64,000 bases of DNA from Verrucomicrobiota bacterium JB022. Lineage in GTDB: Bacteria > Verrucomicrobiota > Verrucomicrobiia > Opitutales > Oceanipulchritudinaceae. Every line of letters begins with the position of its first letter. Position 1 is the first letter of the stretch. The stretch lies in assembly GCA_030673845.1 (NCBI GenBank), contig JAUTCQ010000017.1, forward strand, positions 186,001-250,000. The letters are read 5' to 3'. The notes under the pieces were generated by a model. It ran no database searches and was not told the origin of the DNA. It worked only from the letters and a program-made list of their open reading frames with translations. Shown here one piece after another: positions 17,738 through 27,020 of this stretch. The position numbers and the translations under genes are program-made.

Positions 17738-19354
17738 TTACAGGGCCTTGCCGTCGGCGCGGGTGCCGCAGAGCACGACTTCGATGCCCAGCAGGCGGGC
17801 GAGCTCGGCCTTGGCCTGGAGGCAGGCGTCGGCGGCGGCCGCATCGGACGCGTAGGCGACGTTGAGGTGGTTGGCCTTGTGCTTGGCCATCATCTGGTCG
17901 CGATTCACGCCATAGAGCACGGCGTGCATGATCGGCCACTGGGGGGTGGTCTCGTTGAGGCGACGCTGGGTCTCGGCTTCGGGCAGGTTGATCGCCTTGG
18001 CGCGGCCGATGTCCATCTTGAGACGGTTTTCCTCGATGTAGACGCGGCTCCAGATGAGTTCGCCTTCCTTGGCGACGCCTTGCAGCGACGCACCGCCCTT
18101 GCGGAAGAACATCGGGGGCTGGCGGAAGCCGTGGCTGCCCGACCATCCACCTACGTGGTGCTCGACCGGGGCGGCGCCGCTGATCAGGAACACCCACACG
18201 TATTCGTCCGTCGTGCCCGACTGGTCCCAATCGCCCCAGCGCAGGTCGTGCAGGGTCGTTTCAGGGGCTTGGCCGAGCGCGCGGTGCACGCGGTTGGTCA
18301 GGATGGCGTCGAGGCCGGCGCACTCGTCCACTTCGTTGAAGTGGGGGTAGGGCAGGCCTTCCTTGATGATCTGGCCGGCGGCATTCTTGACCGGGGGGCG
18401 CTCCGTGCTGTTGAGCATACCTTCGACGAGGTCGGAAGCGGCGCAGAGGTCCTTCAGGCCCTGCTGATACTGGATGCCGATGGCTTCGCAGCCAAACTCG
18501 TCACCAATGCGGCAGGCGGCGATGTACATCTTGCACTGCTCGATCACCTGCTCGCGGGTCAGCTCGGTGGCCGGGTCTTCGCCGTAGTGGAAGTTGAAGC
18601 CGCGTTCTTCGATAAAGCGGTAGGCTTCCTCGGCCTCGGCGTCGGACACCTCCTGCATGGCGGCAAAGAGGGCGCTCTGGCTCAGGCGCTCCTTGTAGAC
18701 TCCCGTGCGGAAGAGCAGCTCGTCCGGGATGGCGGCGTTATACATGCCCATGCAAAACTCGTCGAAGACGCCCATGATGGACTTCTTGCGGTCGAGGTCC
18801 TGCGCGATGGCTTCGGCGACCTTCACCGTGTCGGCGTTGATGCCGTCGGCCTTGTAGGGGCGGGTGTGGCTGAGGTCGTGCTTTACCTTGCCCTTCTTCA
18901 GCCAGCGCTCGAGGTTTTCCTGGAAAGCCTTGTCGTTCTTGAAGTCCTCGCTCCACAGCGTGCAGTACTCGACGCCCGCCTTGGTCAGCGAGCCGTTGAG
19001 GTTGAGCATACCGACGAGGCCCGGCCAGGTGCCCGACCAGTTGGCCACCGTGAGGATCGGCCCGCGGTGGGAGATCAGGCCCGCCAGCACGTGGTGCGAA
19101 TACTGCCACACGGCTTCGGCCACGATCAGCGGCTGGTCGCGGTCGATGGAGGCAAACACGTCCATACCCTCGCGCTGGCTGGCGATAAAGCCATGCTTCT
19201 CTGCCGCCTTGTAGGGGTGGGCGCGGCGGATGGTGTAGCCCAGGGAGGCCACTACGTCCGACAGTTGTTGCTCCATGGCCGCCTGTTCAGGCCAGCACTG
19301 TTGGTTGGCCGAAAGGCGAAGGTCGCCGCTGGCCACGAGAAGAACTTCTTTCAT
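17738..19354 (-). CDS. L-fucose isomerase-fold sugar isomerase
   Basis: The 538-residue protein is related to the L-fucose/L-arabinose isomerase superfamily. The N-terminal Rossmann-like half includes [17 protein letters not shown] and [16 protein letters not shown]. The middle carries the cofactor/metal-site region [30 protein letters not shown]. The C-terminal half aligns by eye with E. coli FucI around [14 protein letters not shown] and the ending [13 protein letters not shown]. It would interconvert an aldose and a ketose with a divalent metal. It follows fucP by 57 bases and is the last gene of the operon, which fits L-fucose or a related deoxy sugar. Exact substrate is open, because a second isomerase of this fold lies at the head of the operon. 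Confidence 0.75.
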   Translation of the reverse strand: MKEVLLVASGDLRLSANQQCWPEQAAMEQQLSDVVASLGYTIRRAHPYKAAEKHGFIASQREGMDVFASIDRDQPLIVAEAVWQYSHHVLAGLISHRGPILTVANWSGTWPGLVGMLNLNGSLTKAGVEYCTLWSEDFKNDKAFQENLERWLKKGKVKHDLSHTRPYKADGINADTVKVAEAIAQDLDRKKSIMGVFDEFCMGMYNAAIPDELLFRTGVYKERLSQSALFAAMQEVSDAEAEEAYRFIEERGFNFHYGEDPATELTREQVIEQCKMYIAACRIGDEFGCEAIGIQYQQGLKDLCAASDLVEGMLNSTERPPVKNAAGQIIKEGLPYPHFNEVDECAGLDAILTNRVHRALGQAPETTLHDLRWGDWDQSGTTDEYVWVFLISGAAPVEHHVGGWSGSHGFRQPPMFFRKGGASLQGVAKEGELIWSRVYIEENRLKMDIGRAKAINLPEAETQRRLNETTPQWPIMHAVLYGVNRDQMMAKHKANHLNVAYASDAAAADACLQAKAELARLLGIEVVLCGTRADGKAL

Positions 19355-19411
19355 GATCTGAATCGATTAAGGGGATCTCTAAAGACTGGGGGTGTAAGGC
19401 AGCTCCACCGC

Positions 19412-20812
19412 CTACGCGAGCGCCGGGTCGCGACGCTCCATGCGTTGGGCGAGGTAGCCGTAGAGGGCGATCATGACAAAGCAGACGGCAGGAAGGAAGA
19501 ACGAATAGCGCACGGATTCCAGCGCGATGCCCAGCACGTTCTGGTCGGGCCCGTCGATGATTCGGCCCATCAGGGGCGGCATCAAGGCGCCGCCCACGAT
19601 GGCCATGATCAGCCCGGCGGATCCCAGCTTGGCGTCGTTCGGGGTCAGCCCCTCCAGCGCGATGCCATAGATCGTGGGGAACATGATCGACATGCAGCCC
19701 GAGATGCCGATGAGGAAATACAGGCCCGCCATACCCGGGGCGAAGATCGCGCCGAGGGTGCAGATCAGCGCGCCGATGGCCAGCAGCGCCAGCATCTTGC
19801 CGGGGTTGACGTATTTCAGCAGGTAGGTGCAGATAAAGCGGCCCGCGAGGTGAATCGCCATCGCGATGAGGTTGTAGCCCTGTGCTTCGGCGGCAGAAAG
19901 GCCGAGCAGGATCATTCCGTAGTGGATGATGAACGTCCAACACATGATCTGCGCGCCCACGTAGAAGGCTTGCGCCAGAACACCCCCGAGGTAGTGGAAG
20001 GTCATCAGGCGCTTGATCAACCGCCCGAGGCTGATCTGTTCGCTCTCGTCGCCCGCGTCCGGCATCTTCGAGAAGAGGAAGAGCGCCAGCACGCCGAGCA
20101 CGATCACGGCGATCGTCACATACGGGATGATCACCACCGAAAGGTCGTGCGCCACCATTTGCTGGTGCGCGGCGGGTTCATTCGCCGCAAAGGCTTCCAT
20201 CGACTGCGTTACCAGCCCGTCGACTTCCGACGGCAGCATGGTCGCGTATTCCGGATTGGCGGCGACTTCCGCTTCGCGAAACTCGGCGATCTGCAGGTTG
20301 GGCAAGATCAGGAAGGTCGCGACCGCCATGCCCGTGAGCGAGCCCGCCGGGTTGAAGGCCTGGGCGAGGCTGAGGCGACGGGTGGCCGTTTCCGGCGGCC
20401 CCATCGAGAGGATGTAGGGGTTGGCGCTGGTCTCGAGGAAGGCGAGACCAAACGTCAGCACGTAAAAGCCGACCAGGAAGAGGTTGAACTCCATCATCGT
20501 CGCCGCCGGGATCGTCAGCAGCGCGCCCAGGGCGTAAAGCCCCAGGCCGATGTAGATACCCCACGCGTAAGACACCTTGCGGATGATCAGCGCCGCCGGG
20601 ATCGCCATCGTGAAGTAGCCGCCGTAGAAGGCGAACTGCACCAGACTGCTCTGCGCATTGCTGATGAGGAAGACTTCCTTGAACACCCGCACCAGCGGGT
20701 TGGTGAAGTCGTTCGCAAAGCCCCAGAGGGCAAACAGGCTGGTGACCAGGATGAACGGGTAGATGTACTGCGGCGGGACGACCGGTAGCTTTTTCGCGGG
20801 GGTATCGCTCAT
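19412..20812 (-). CDS. fucP: FucP-type L-fucose:H+ symporter family transporter (MFS)
   Basis: The 466-residue protein has about 12 membrane segments and FucP-family features. The TM1 segment is FALWGFANDFTNPL. The loop element LETSANPYILSMGPPETATR contains the conserved Glu equivalent to the proton-coupling residue of E. coli FucP, followed by RLSLAQAFNPAGSLTGM. It resides in the inner membrane and imports a deoxyhexose, or another monosaccharide in related members, with protons. The position between a GH106 rhamnosidase and an isomerase fits uptake of released L-fucose or L-rhamnose. Substrate is inferred. Confidence 0.85.
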   Translation of the reverse strand: MSDTPAKKLPVVPPQYIYPFILVTSLFALWGFANDFTNPLVRVFKEVFLISNAQSSLVQFAFYGGYFTMAIPAALIIRKVSYAWGIYIGLGLYALGALLTIPAATMMEFNLFLVGFYVLTFGLAFLETSANPYILSMGPPETATRRLSLAQAFNPAGSLTGMAVATFLILPNLQIAEFREAEVAANPEYATMLPSEVDGLVTQSMEAFAANEPAAHQQMVAHDLSVVIIPYVTIAVIVLGVLALFLFSKMPDAGDESEQISLGRLIKRLMTFHYLGGVLAQAFYVGAQIMCWTFIIHYGMILLGLSAAEAQGYNLIAMAIHLAGRFICTYLLKYVNPGKMLALLAIGALICTLGAIFAPGMAGLYFLIGISGCMSIMFPTIYGIALEGLTPNDAKLGSAGLIMAIVGGALMPPLMGRIIDGPDQNVLGIALESVRYSFFLPAVCFVMIALYGYLAQRMERRDPALA

Positions 20813-20850
20813 GGACGTGGGTTGGTAGGAGGAAGGGGAGAGAGGCGCGG

Positions 20851-23628
20851 CTAGCGCTGCGGCTGGTGGTGGCGGAGTTCCACCGGCCCCATCATGCCAT
20901 AGGGCTGTGCGGAGTTATTGCCAAACACTTCCTTGTGCGCCTCGCGAAGTTGGTTGTTCAGCGTGGTGCTGACTTCCACCTGCAGGGTGTTTTCGCCCGG
21001 CTGGAGGTGCTCGGTCACGTCGACCACCGGGTGCAGCGGGTTGAGCGTGGGCAGCGTCTGGCCATTGAGCGTCACCTGTGCGGTGTCGAAGACTTCGCCC
21101 AGGCTCAGCGTCACCGTGCCACGGTCGAGCCACTCGGCGGGCACCTCGACTTCGGTCGTGTAGCGGCCCAGGCCCGAGGTAAACTCATGACCGGGCAGCT
21201 CCGTCCACGGCTGCAGCGTATCGAGCGCCACCTCGTGCTCGGTCTTCTTCGTTTCGGTGGCCTTATCGCCCGGCGTCCAGGCCTCGATCGTCAGCTGCCA
21301 GTCGCCGAGGGTCAGTGTGTCGGCCACGGGGCCGAGCGGCTGGTGCTCCTTGGCTTGGGGGAAGGTGCCCTTGGGGGCGAAGGCCAGGATGCGCGAATCG
21401 CCCGGGGAGAGCGACACGGGGATCACGTAGCGGTCGCCTTCGCGTTGGGCCTGCGGCAGCAGGAAGATCTCGCCCGTCCACGGGTCGAACTCGAAGGCCT
21501 GGGCACCCTTGGCGCTCGGGCGGATCGAGACAGGCACCTCGCCGGTGGCGTCCTTGCCTGCGTTGGAGAAGTAGAAGTAGTCGATCTTGCCGTCGCGGCG
21601 GTGCGCGTGCACGAGCGAAGCGTTCGGGTGCTTGACCGGGCGGTCGAGGTCCAGCTTGGCCACCGCTTCGCCAATCGACTCACGGTCGGGCACGTTGATC
21701 ACGTTGGGCAGCTTGAGCAGCTTGTCGAAGATCTTCTTCAGCTCGGCCTCTTCGCCCTTTTGCGGCAGGCCGGAGGTGGAGGGTTGCGACCAGTCGCCGA
21801 CCACGATCATGGGCAGCTTGCCCTTGCGTGCGTAGTCGTAGAGCTTCTCCGCCGTCTGCACCGGCATGGTGATGCTCTTGCCGCGGAAGGCGTTGCCCTC
21901 GAAGGCGAGCAGCTGGTAATTCGCGCCGTCGGGTGCGAGGCGGCCGTTCTTGGCCTTCGCCAGCGGCAGCTCCAGCAGCGAGGGGGCGACAAAGGAGTGC
22001 GTCCAGCCGGTGGCGTCGCCCTCGGTGGTGAACCACGGGGCGCCAAAGCCCGAGCCGGCATAGCCTTCCTGACGCAGGAACGCCACGTCGACCTGCGGCT
22101 TGCCCTGCTGCAGCACCCATTGCACGCGCGCAAAGTAGTCGGCAATGTCGGGCACGTGTTGCCAGCTCGGCTGACGCGGCCCCCAGGCCTCGGCGTAACC
22201 AGGGCCGGTTCCATAGGGCGAAAAGGCCGCGAAGCCCGGCCACTTCACGTCCGGCACTTCGGCATACGCGTAGCCGTGGAAGAAGGTCTGGTTGACCCCC
22301 GCCGCGAAGATCGGGTTGAGGGTCGTCAATACCCGCTGCCAGGTGGTGCTGTAGGCTCCGCCGGCATAGGCCGCCGCTTCGTTGGACATCACGGTATGGC
22401 CGCCCATGTCGCGCCCGCCCGCCAACGAGCGGTAGTCGTCGAGGTTCTTGAAGCCGAGCGACTCGCCTTCGACGATGTCGAGGTGTGCGGCGGAGAGCAT
22501 GGCGTCGGTCGGCATGCCATAGGGCTGCGTGCGCAGGCCGAGGCCCAGCTCCGCCGCCCAAGCCTGCAGGGCGTGCTGGTGGTGCTCCATGTAGAGTTGC
22601 CACAGGACATCCCAGAAATCGTGCACCACTTGGCTTCCGTTGTAGCCCTCATAGGTGATGATGTTCTTCTCGTGCTCCTGCACCACCAGCGGCAGGTAGG
22701 GCATCAGGTCGTAGCCCTTGCGCTTCTGGAACTCCTGGGCAAAGCCGGGGGTCCAGATGGTGGAGTCGGTCTCCATTTCGAGGGAGTCTTCGAACAGGTT
22801 GCCGCCCGCGTCCTTGATCAGCTCGCGCAGGTGCGGGTTGAGGATGTTCTGCTCCCAAAAATCGGTTACGGCGCGTGTGCCGGCCTCGCTGAAGTGGTCG
22901 ACCACGTAAGACTCGGGCTCGGTATGCGGCCCACGCTCCGGCTGTTGAGCCGAGCCGCGTAGCCAGTAGGCCAATACGACCCATTCGCCGTCGGAGGGCG
23001 GCGTCCAGTGGATCACACCGTCGCGCACCTTGTCGGTCACATCGACGAGCGAATCCTGCTGCAGCACCCACTTGCCCTTTTCCGCCGGGTCGCCGGAGAC
23101 GACGCGTGCGGCCTGCACAAAGCGCAGCTCCTGGCGGTTTACGCCGCGCTCTGCATGCACGCGAGGCTGCGGCACTTCCATGGGGAAGCTGCCTTGCCCA
23201 AAGCCTACCGCCAGCTCCTTCATGGCTGCCGGGTGGTCGGGGTCGACGGTGGGCACGGCGGCGGGCCAAGACGGCCCGATCGTCAGGTCGAGCTCCATGC
23301 CATGCTCGCGCGCCGTCTCGAAGGCTACGGTAACAGCGTCGACCCAAGGCTGCGTGCCCCAACCGTGGGTGTCGGGGGCGAGTTCGCGATCGCGCACGCT
23401 GTGGTGCACGTCGGCGATTTCGGCCCCGCCAAAGCCAGCGGCAGCCATGTCGCGCACTTCACGGGCGATTTCGGCGTTGTCCACCAGCCCATGCGGCCAC
23501 CACCAGCGGAACTTGGCCTGATATTCACGGCCCGGTTGGGCAAATTCTTCAGCACGGTCAGCTTGGGCCACGACCGGCAAAACAACCGGCAGCAGGGCCA
23601 AAAGGGTCAGGTTTCGGAGGGGATTCAT
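20851..23628 (-). CDS. Exported GH106-like alpha-L-rhamnosidase
   Basis: The 925-residue protein has a signal peptide (LTLLALLPVVLPVVAQA) and resembles GH106. Early it has KFRWWWPHGLVDNAEIAREV followed by AAGFGGAEIADV, the typical opening. Later comes DHFSEAGTRAVTDFWE, the acidic cluster GNLFEDSLEMETDSTIWTPG, a catalytic-region stretch EGESLGFKNLDDYR, and a C-terminal beta-sandwich domain (GLGRYTTEVEVPAEWLDRG). GH106 enzymes are calcium-dependent alpha-L-rhamnosidases acting on rhamnogalacturonan side chains. It is probably periplasmic. It lies between a BASS transporter (12 bases) and fucP (38 bases) in the operon. Confidence 0.83.
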   Translation of the reverse strand: MNPLRNLTLLALLPVVLPVVAQADRAEEFAQPGREYQAKFRWWWPHGLVDNAEIAREVRDMAAAGFGGAEIADVHHSVRDRELAPDTHGWGTQPWVDAVTVAFETAREHGMELDLTIGPSWPAAVPTVDPDHPAAMKELAVGFGQGSFPMEVPQPRVHAERGVNRQELRFVQAARVVSGDPAEKGKWVLQQDSLVDVTDKVRDGVIHWTPPSDGEWVVLAYWLRGSAQQPERGPHTEPESYVVDHFSEAGTRAVTDFWEQNILNPHLRELIKDAGGNLFEDSLEMETDSTIWTPGFAQEFQKRKGYDLMPYLPLVVQEHEKNIITYEGYNGSQVVHDFWDVLWQLYMEHHQHALQAWAAELGLGLRTQPYGMPTDAMLSAAHLDIVEGESLGFKNLDDYRSLAGGRDMGGHTVMSNEAAAYAGGAYSTTWQRVLTTLNPIFAAGVNQTFFHGYAYAEVPDVKWPGFAAFSPYGTGPGYAEAWGPRQPSWQHVPDIADYFARVQWVLQQGKPQVDVAFLRQEGYAGSGFGAPWFTTEGDATGWTHSFVAPSLLELPLAKAKNGRLAPDGANYQLLAFEGNAFRGKSITMPVQTAEKLYDYARKGKLPMIVVGDWSQPSTSGLPQKGEEAELKKIFDKLLKLPNVINVPDRESIGEAVAKLDLDRPVKHPNASLVHAHRRDGKIDYFYFSNAGKDATGEVPVSIRPSAKGAQAFEFDPWTGEIFLLPQAQREGDRYVIPVSLSPGDSRILAFAPKGTFPQAKEHQPLGPVADTLTLGDWQLTIEAWTPGDKATETKKTEHEVALDTLQPWTELPGHEFTSGLGRYTTEVEVPAEWLDRGTVTLSLGEVFDTAQVTLNGQTLPTLNPLHPVVDVTEHLQPGENTLQVEVSTTLNNQLREAHKEVFGNNSAQPYGMMGPVELRHHQPQR

Positions 23629-23640
23629 GGGAGGGGGATG

Positions 23641-24924
23641 TTATTCGGAAGAGGGTTTGTCCACCGGGTGCTTTTGCCAGTAGTTGGCCAGGATGGAGCC
23701 GGAGATGTTCATCCACGGGCTGAAAACGGCCGAGGCCAGGCCCAAAGTGCCCAGCATGCCCATCGAGCCCGCGATACCGGAAGCCATTCCACCATTCTGC
23801 AGGCCCACTTCCAGTGAAACAGTACGAGCGGAATTGCGGTCGAGGCCCAGCAGGCGGCTCATCCAGTAGCCGAGGATATACCCCGCAGCGTTGTGGATCA
23901 CGGCGGCGGCGAAGAGCAAAAGGCCCACGCGCAGCAGGTCGTCGCGCCCGGCGGCAGTGGTGACGGTAGTAAAATAGACGATACCGACCATCGAGAGCAG
24001 CGGCATCAGGCGCTCGATCTGCGGCAGGCCGCGCACCAGTAGGTGATACACCAGGCCGATCACGATCGCACCCGCCACAAAGCCCACGATCCCGATGAAC
24101 GGCAGCAGCGACTCCGGCGCATGGGCCGTCCAGAAGCCCCAGGCACCCAGAGCCAACGATCCAAGCCAAGCCAAGCTGAGCAAGGCGAGGAAGCCGACCA
24201 CCTTCCAGCCTGTCGCGGAGGCCGTCTTGAGGTAGTCGTGCAGCATGGCCGAGCCGATGGGCACCACCACGATCTTGATGATCTGCAGCATCATGCCCAG
24301 GAAGACCACCTCCACCATCGTCCCCGCCAGCAGCTTCATCATGAAGGGCGTGGCGAGCGGGGCGGCGAGGGTGGCGACGGCCGTCACGGTGACCGACAGT
24401 GCGAGATTGGCCCGGGCGATGTAAGCCATCACGTTGGAAGCCAAGCCGCTGGAGCACGCGCCGATCAGGATGATCCCAGCGGCAATCTCGGGCTCGAAGC
24501 CGAACGCCCTGGCAATAAAGTAGCCGCTGAACGGCATGATCGTGAACTGGCAGACCATCCCGATCAACACCCCGCGCGGCGAGCGCACGACATCGCTGAA
24601 GTCGCGCAGGCTCATCTGCGTGCCCATCCCAAACATCACCGCCTGCACCACAAAGAGGATCAACCACTTGTTGCGCAGGTCGAAATCGCCCACGTAGAGC
24701 AGCTCCTGCGGGTAGAGCAGGCCCGCTACGACGGCGGTGAGGATCCAGGCGGTATATTGGTAGCCCCCGAGGGCGGGGATCGCTCCCAGCCCAGGCGCAA
24801 AGAGGACGCAAGCGATCAGCGCCGCTGGCTGCCACAGCCCCGCATTGCCCAGGGCGAGGCCCACAAGGAATACGATGAGGGCGACAGCACTGCCGGCGAG
24901 GAGGGCTTGGCGGAATTTCTGCAT
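23641..24924 (-). CDS. BASS-family (bile acid:Na+ symporter-like) transporter
   Basis: The 427-residue membrane protein has about 10-12 hydrophobic segments and the family hallmark GACSSGLASNVMAYIARANL, followed by ALSVTVTAVATLAAPLATPF. BASS proteins import organic anions with sodium; several bacterial members carry keto acids. The gene sits between an Asp/Glu-racemase-fold protein (58 bases) and the GH106 gene (12 bases). Its neighbours RuBisCO-like protein and DUF1537 kinase act on sugar acids, so uptake of a sugar acid or lactone is a reasonable guess. The C-terminal 15 residues (YWQKHPVDKPSSE) are cytosolic and charged. Confidence 0.85.
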   Translation of the reverse strand: MQKFRQALLAGSAVALIVFLVGLALGNAGLWQPAALIACVLFAPGLGAIPALGGYQYTAWILTAVVAGLLYPQELLYVGDFDLRNKWLILFVVQAVMFGMGTQMSLRDFSDVVRSPRGVLIGMVCQFTIMPFSGYFIARAFGFEPEIAAGIILIGACSSGLASNVMAYIARANLALSVTVTAVATLAAPLATPFMMKLLAGTMVEVVFLGMMLQIIKIVVVPIGSAMLHDYLKTASATGWKVVGFLALLSLAWLGSLALGAWGFWTAHAPESLLPFIGIVGFVAGAIVIGLVYHLLVRGLPQIERLMPLLSMVGIVYFTTVTTAAGRDDLLRVGLLLFAAAVIHNAAGYILGYWMSRLLGLDRNSARTVSLEVGLQNGGMASGIAGSMGMLGTLGLASAVFSPWMNISGSILANYWQKHPVDKPSSE

Positions 24925-24982
24925 GGGGTGGGGGGTAAGGAGGGGTGAGACACGGGGTAAGAAGAGAAGACGTTACGGAAAA

Positions 24983-25642
24983 CTAACCTAAGATCGTAGC
25001 CAGGTGCTGCATGGCCAAAGGCGGGCTGGCCAGGATCGGCACCTTGCGCTCGCTTTCCGAGAGCGTGCCGACCACGCGGGCCATGGAAGCCTGTGCCAGC
25101 ACGATCACGTCGACCTGCTCCATCAGCTCGCGCAGGGCGGCGGCCACCTTGGCGTCGTGCGTGGCAGAGTCGCCGCTCATCAAGGCCTCAAAGGCACCTT
25201 CGCACAGGCGGGCGGTCAGCTCGATCTGCTTGCCGGCGACGGCTGCGCGGCGCTCCACCAGGTCGGCCGTCGGGTCGAGTGTGGTGGGCAAGGTGGCGAT
25301 CACGCCGATCTTCTTGCCGGTGCGCACCGCTTCGTCGGCCATCGGCTGGTCCACGCGCAAAACGGGCACCGAGGTCAGCGCGGCAGCCGCCTCGACGGCA
25401 CGCCCGATGGACGAGCAGGTGACGAGGATCTGGTCCGCACCCGCATTGGCGGCGGAGGCCACATGGTCGACCACGCGGCGGGCCGTCTCGGGCGTCAGCT
25501 TGCCCTTGCGGATCACGTCCTTGATCAGGCTGTCGTCGGAAAGGTGAAACGTCTCGACGCCGGGGAGGTGCGTCTTGGCGAGGTCCTGGAAGATGGGGAC
25601 CAAAGTGGCGGAGGTGTGGAGGAATCCGAGGGTCTTGGGCAT
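24983..25642 (-). CDS. Asp/Glu-racemase-fold protein lacking the second catalytic Cys
   Basis: The 219-residue protein has the two-domain Asp/Glu racemase fold. It has an early LGFLHTSATLVP and the first active-site motif VTCSSIG with C76. The second catalytic Cys of this superfamily is expected after the strand DVIVLA, but the sequence there is LAQASMAR. A one-Cys enzyme is unlikely to be a normal two-base racemase; decarboxylase or isomerase relatives with one Cys are known in the fold. The ATG at 25642 is preferred over 25675 because it avoids overlapping the kinase gene and starts at the first beta strand. Neighbours suggest a role in sugar-acid metabolism. Confidence 0.8.
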   Translation of the reverse strand: MPKTLGFLHTSATLVPIFQDLAKTHLPGVETFHLSDDSLIKDVIRKGKLTPETARRVVDHVASAANAGADQILVTCSSIGRAVEAAAALTSVPVLRVDQPMADEAVRTGKKIGVIATLPTTLDPTADLVERRAAVAGKQIELTARLCEGAFEALMSGDSATHDAKVAAALRELMEQVDVIVLAQASMARVVGTLSESERKVPILASPPLAMQHLATILG

Positions 25643-25661
25643 GGTGAGAGGCTTTTTCGGT

Positions 25662-27020
25662 TCAGAGGTGACCACGTTGCGCGGCCAGGAAATAGTCGGG
25701 AGCGCCGACCTGGCCGCCTTTGAAATTCAGTTGCACGCCGTCGAGGGTGGAGCTGGGGGCGCGGGCGCGGCAGAGCGGAGCGCCGCTGGCAAAAGGCGCG
25801 TGCATCTCCACCGCCTGGATTCCCATCGCGCGGCCCGCATAGCTCGACGAGTCGCCGCCGGCAATGATCACGCGTTCGAGGTTGACGGCACCAGCCGACT
25901 GGCGGGCCACTTGCCCCAACGCGGTGCCCAGCACCTTGGCGGTATCGACGCCGGAGGGCACGCGCACCTTCAGCCGGGGGTCATCGGGGCCCGAGCAGGT
26001 GTGCACGACCACAGATTGGCCGGCGCGGAGGGCCTTGACGGTGCGCTCCAGCGGCTCGCCGAGGTGCGTCACTTGCCCGGCCAGCAGCGAGGCGGTATCG
26101 AGGGCCACTTCGGCAAACCCGGCCTCGCGGGCGGCGGCGATCTGCGCGGCTGTCACCGGCGATGCGCTGCCCGAGATCACCAGCAGGGGCTCGACCGCTT
26201 CGGCGGGCGTCCACGCGGCAGGGGGCGTCAATTCGCCGGTTGATTGCCAGTGCAAGCCCAGCGCGCGCCCGAGGCCCGACGAGCCGGCGCAAAACAGCGG
26301 CTGCTCGGGAGTGCCGTAGGGTGCGAGCAAGTGGCCGATCGTCTCCAGGTGGCGCTCTTCCAGCGCGTCGAAGAAAATGATGCGGTGGCCCGTCTTTACC
26401 AGCTCCGCGAGGGCCGCACGGGCCTCCTCCAGCGGGCGGCTGAGCTGCGTCACGTCGATCAGGCCGATCTTGAGGTCGGTCTGGCGGGCCAGGTGGCGGC
26501 GCAAGTCGCTCTCGTCGGCAGGCGTCACCGGGTGGCGACTCATCGACGGGTGGCGGTCGAGGCGGTGGACTTCGCCCGTCTTGCCCGTGCCCAGGCGCGC
26601 AAAGAGGTTGCCAAACGCGCAATAGCGGCCCAGCGCGGGCGCGCCCACCACGACCGGCACAAAGGGCGAGTCGAAGATCTCCAGCCCGATCCCGATCGCA
26701 TGGCCGATGCTGCCCACCTTGGGCGACGAATCGAAGGTGGAGCAGACCTTGTAATGGACGAAGGGCGCGCGCAGGTTTTTCAGGCGCTTGAAGGCGGGCC
26801 GCAGCGTGTCTTCCATCGAGGAAGGCGTCATCGAGCGGCTATGCCCGGCGATGCCGACCGCCTGGGCCTGCGCATGGCGGGCCAGCGTGGCGGCGTCGGG
26901 CACGTCGAGCAGCAGGATGGTGTGCGCACCCGCCAGCGACAACGATTCGAGGGCATCGGTCGAGCCGGTGAAGTCGTCGCCGTAAAAAGCCAGTTTCAAC
27001 TGCGTCGCGCGGTCGGGCAT
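25662..27020 (-). CDS. Four-carbon/branched acid-sugar kinase (DUF1537, OtnK/OiaK family)
   Basis: The 452-residue protein has the diagnostic N-terminal substrate motif YGDDFTGSTDALES (about residues 13-26) and GIAGHSRSM. The C-terminal nucleotide-binding domain ends with IIAGGDSSSYAGRAMGIQAV. DUF1537 members phosphorylate threonate, 3-oxotetronate or, in D-apiose catabolism, 3-oxo-isoapionate (OiaK). The start ATG overlaps the stop of the RuBisCO-like gene by one base. This tight pairing with an RLP is the arrangement known for OiaK-OiaX, so 3-oxo-isoapionate kinase is the leading hypothesis. Tetronate kinases remain an alternative. Confidence 0.85.
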   Translation of the reverse strand: MPDRATQLKLAFYGDDFTGSTDALESLSLAGAHTILLLDVPDAATLARHAQAQAVGIAGHSRSMTPSSMEDTLRPAFKRLKNLRAPFVHYKVCSTFDSSPKVGSIGHAIGIGLEIFDSPFVPVVVGAPALGRYCAFGNLFARLGTGKTGEVHRLDRHPSMSRHPVTPADESDLRRHLARQTDLKIGLIDVTQLSRPLEEARAALAELVKTGHRIIFFDALEERHLETIGHLLAPYGTPEQPLFCAGSSGLGRALGLHWQSTGELTPPAAWTPAEAVEPLLVISGSASPVTAAQIAAAREAGFAEVALDTASLLAGQVTHLGEPLERTVKALRAGQSVVVHTCSGPDDPRLKVRVPSGVDTAKVLGTALGQVARQSAGAVNLERVIIAGGDSSSYAGRAMGIQAVEMHAPFASGAPLCRARAPSSTLDGVQLNFKGGQVGAPDYFLAAQRGHL

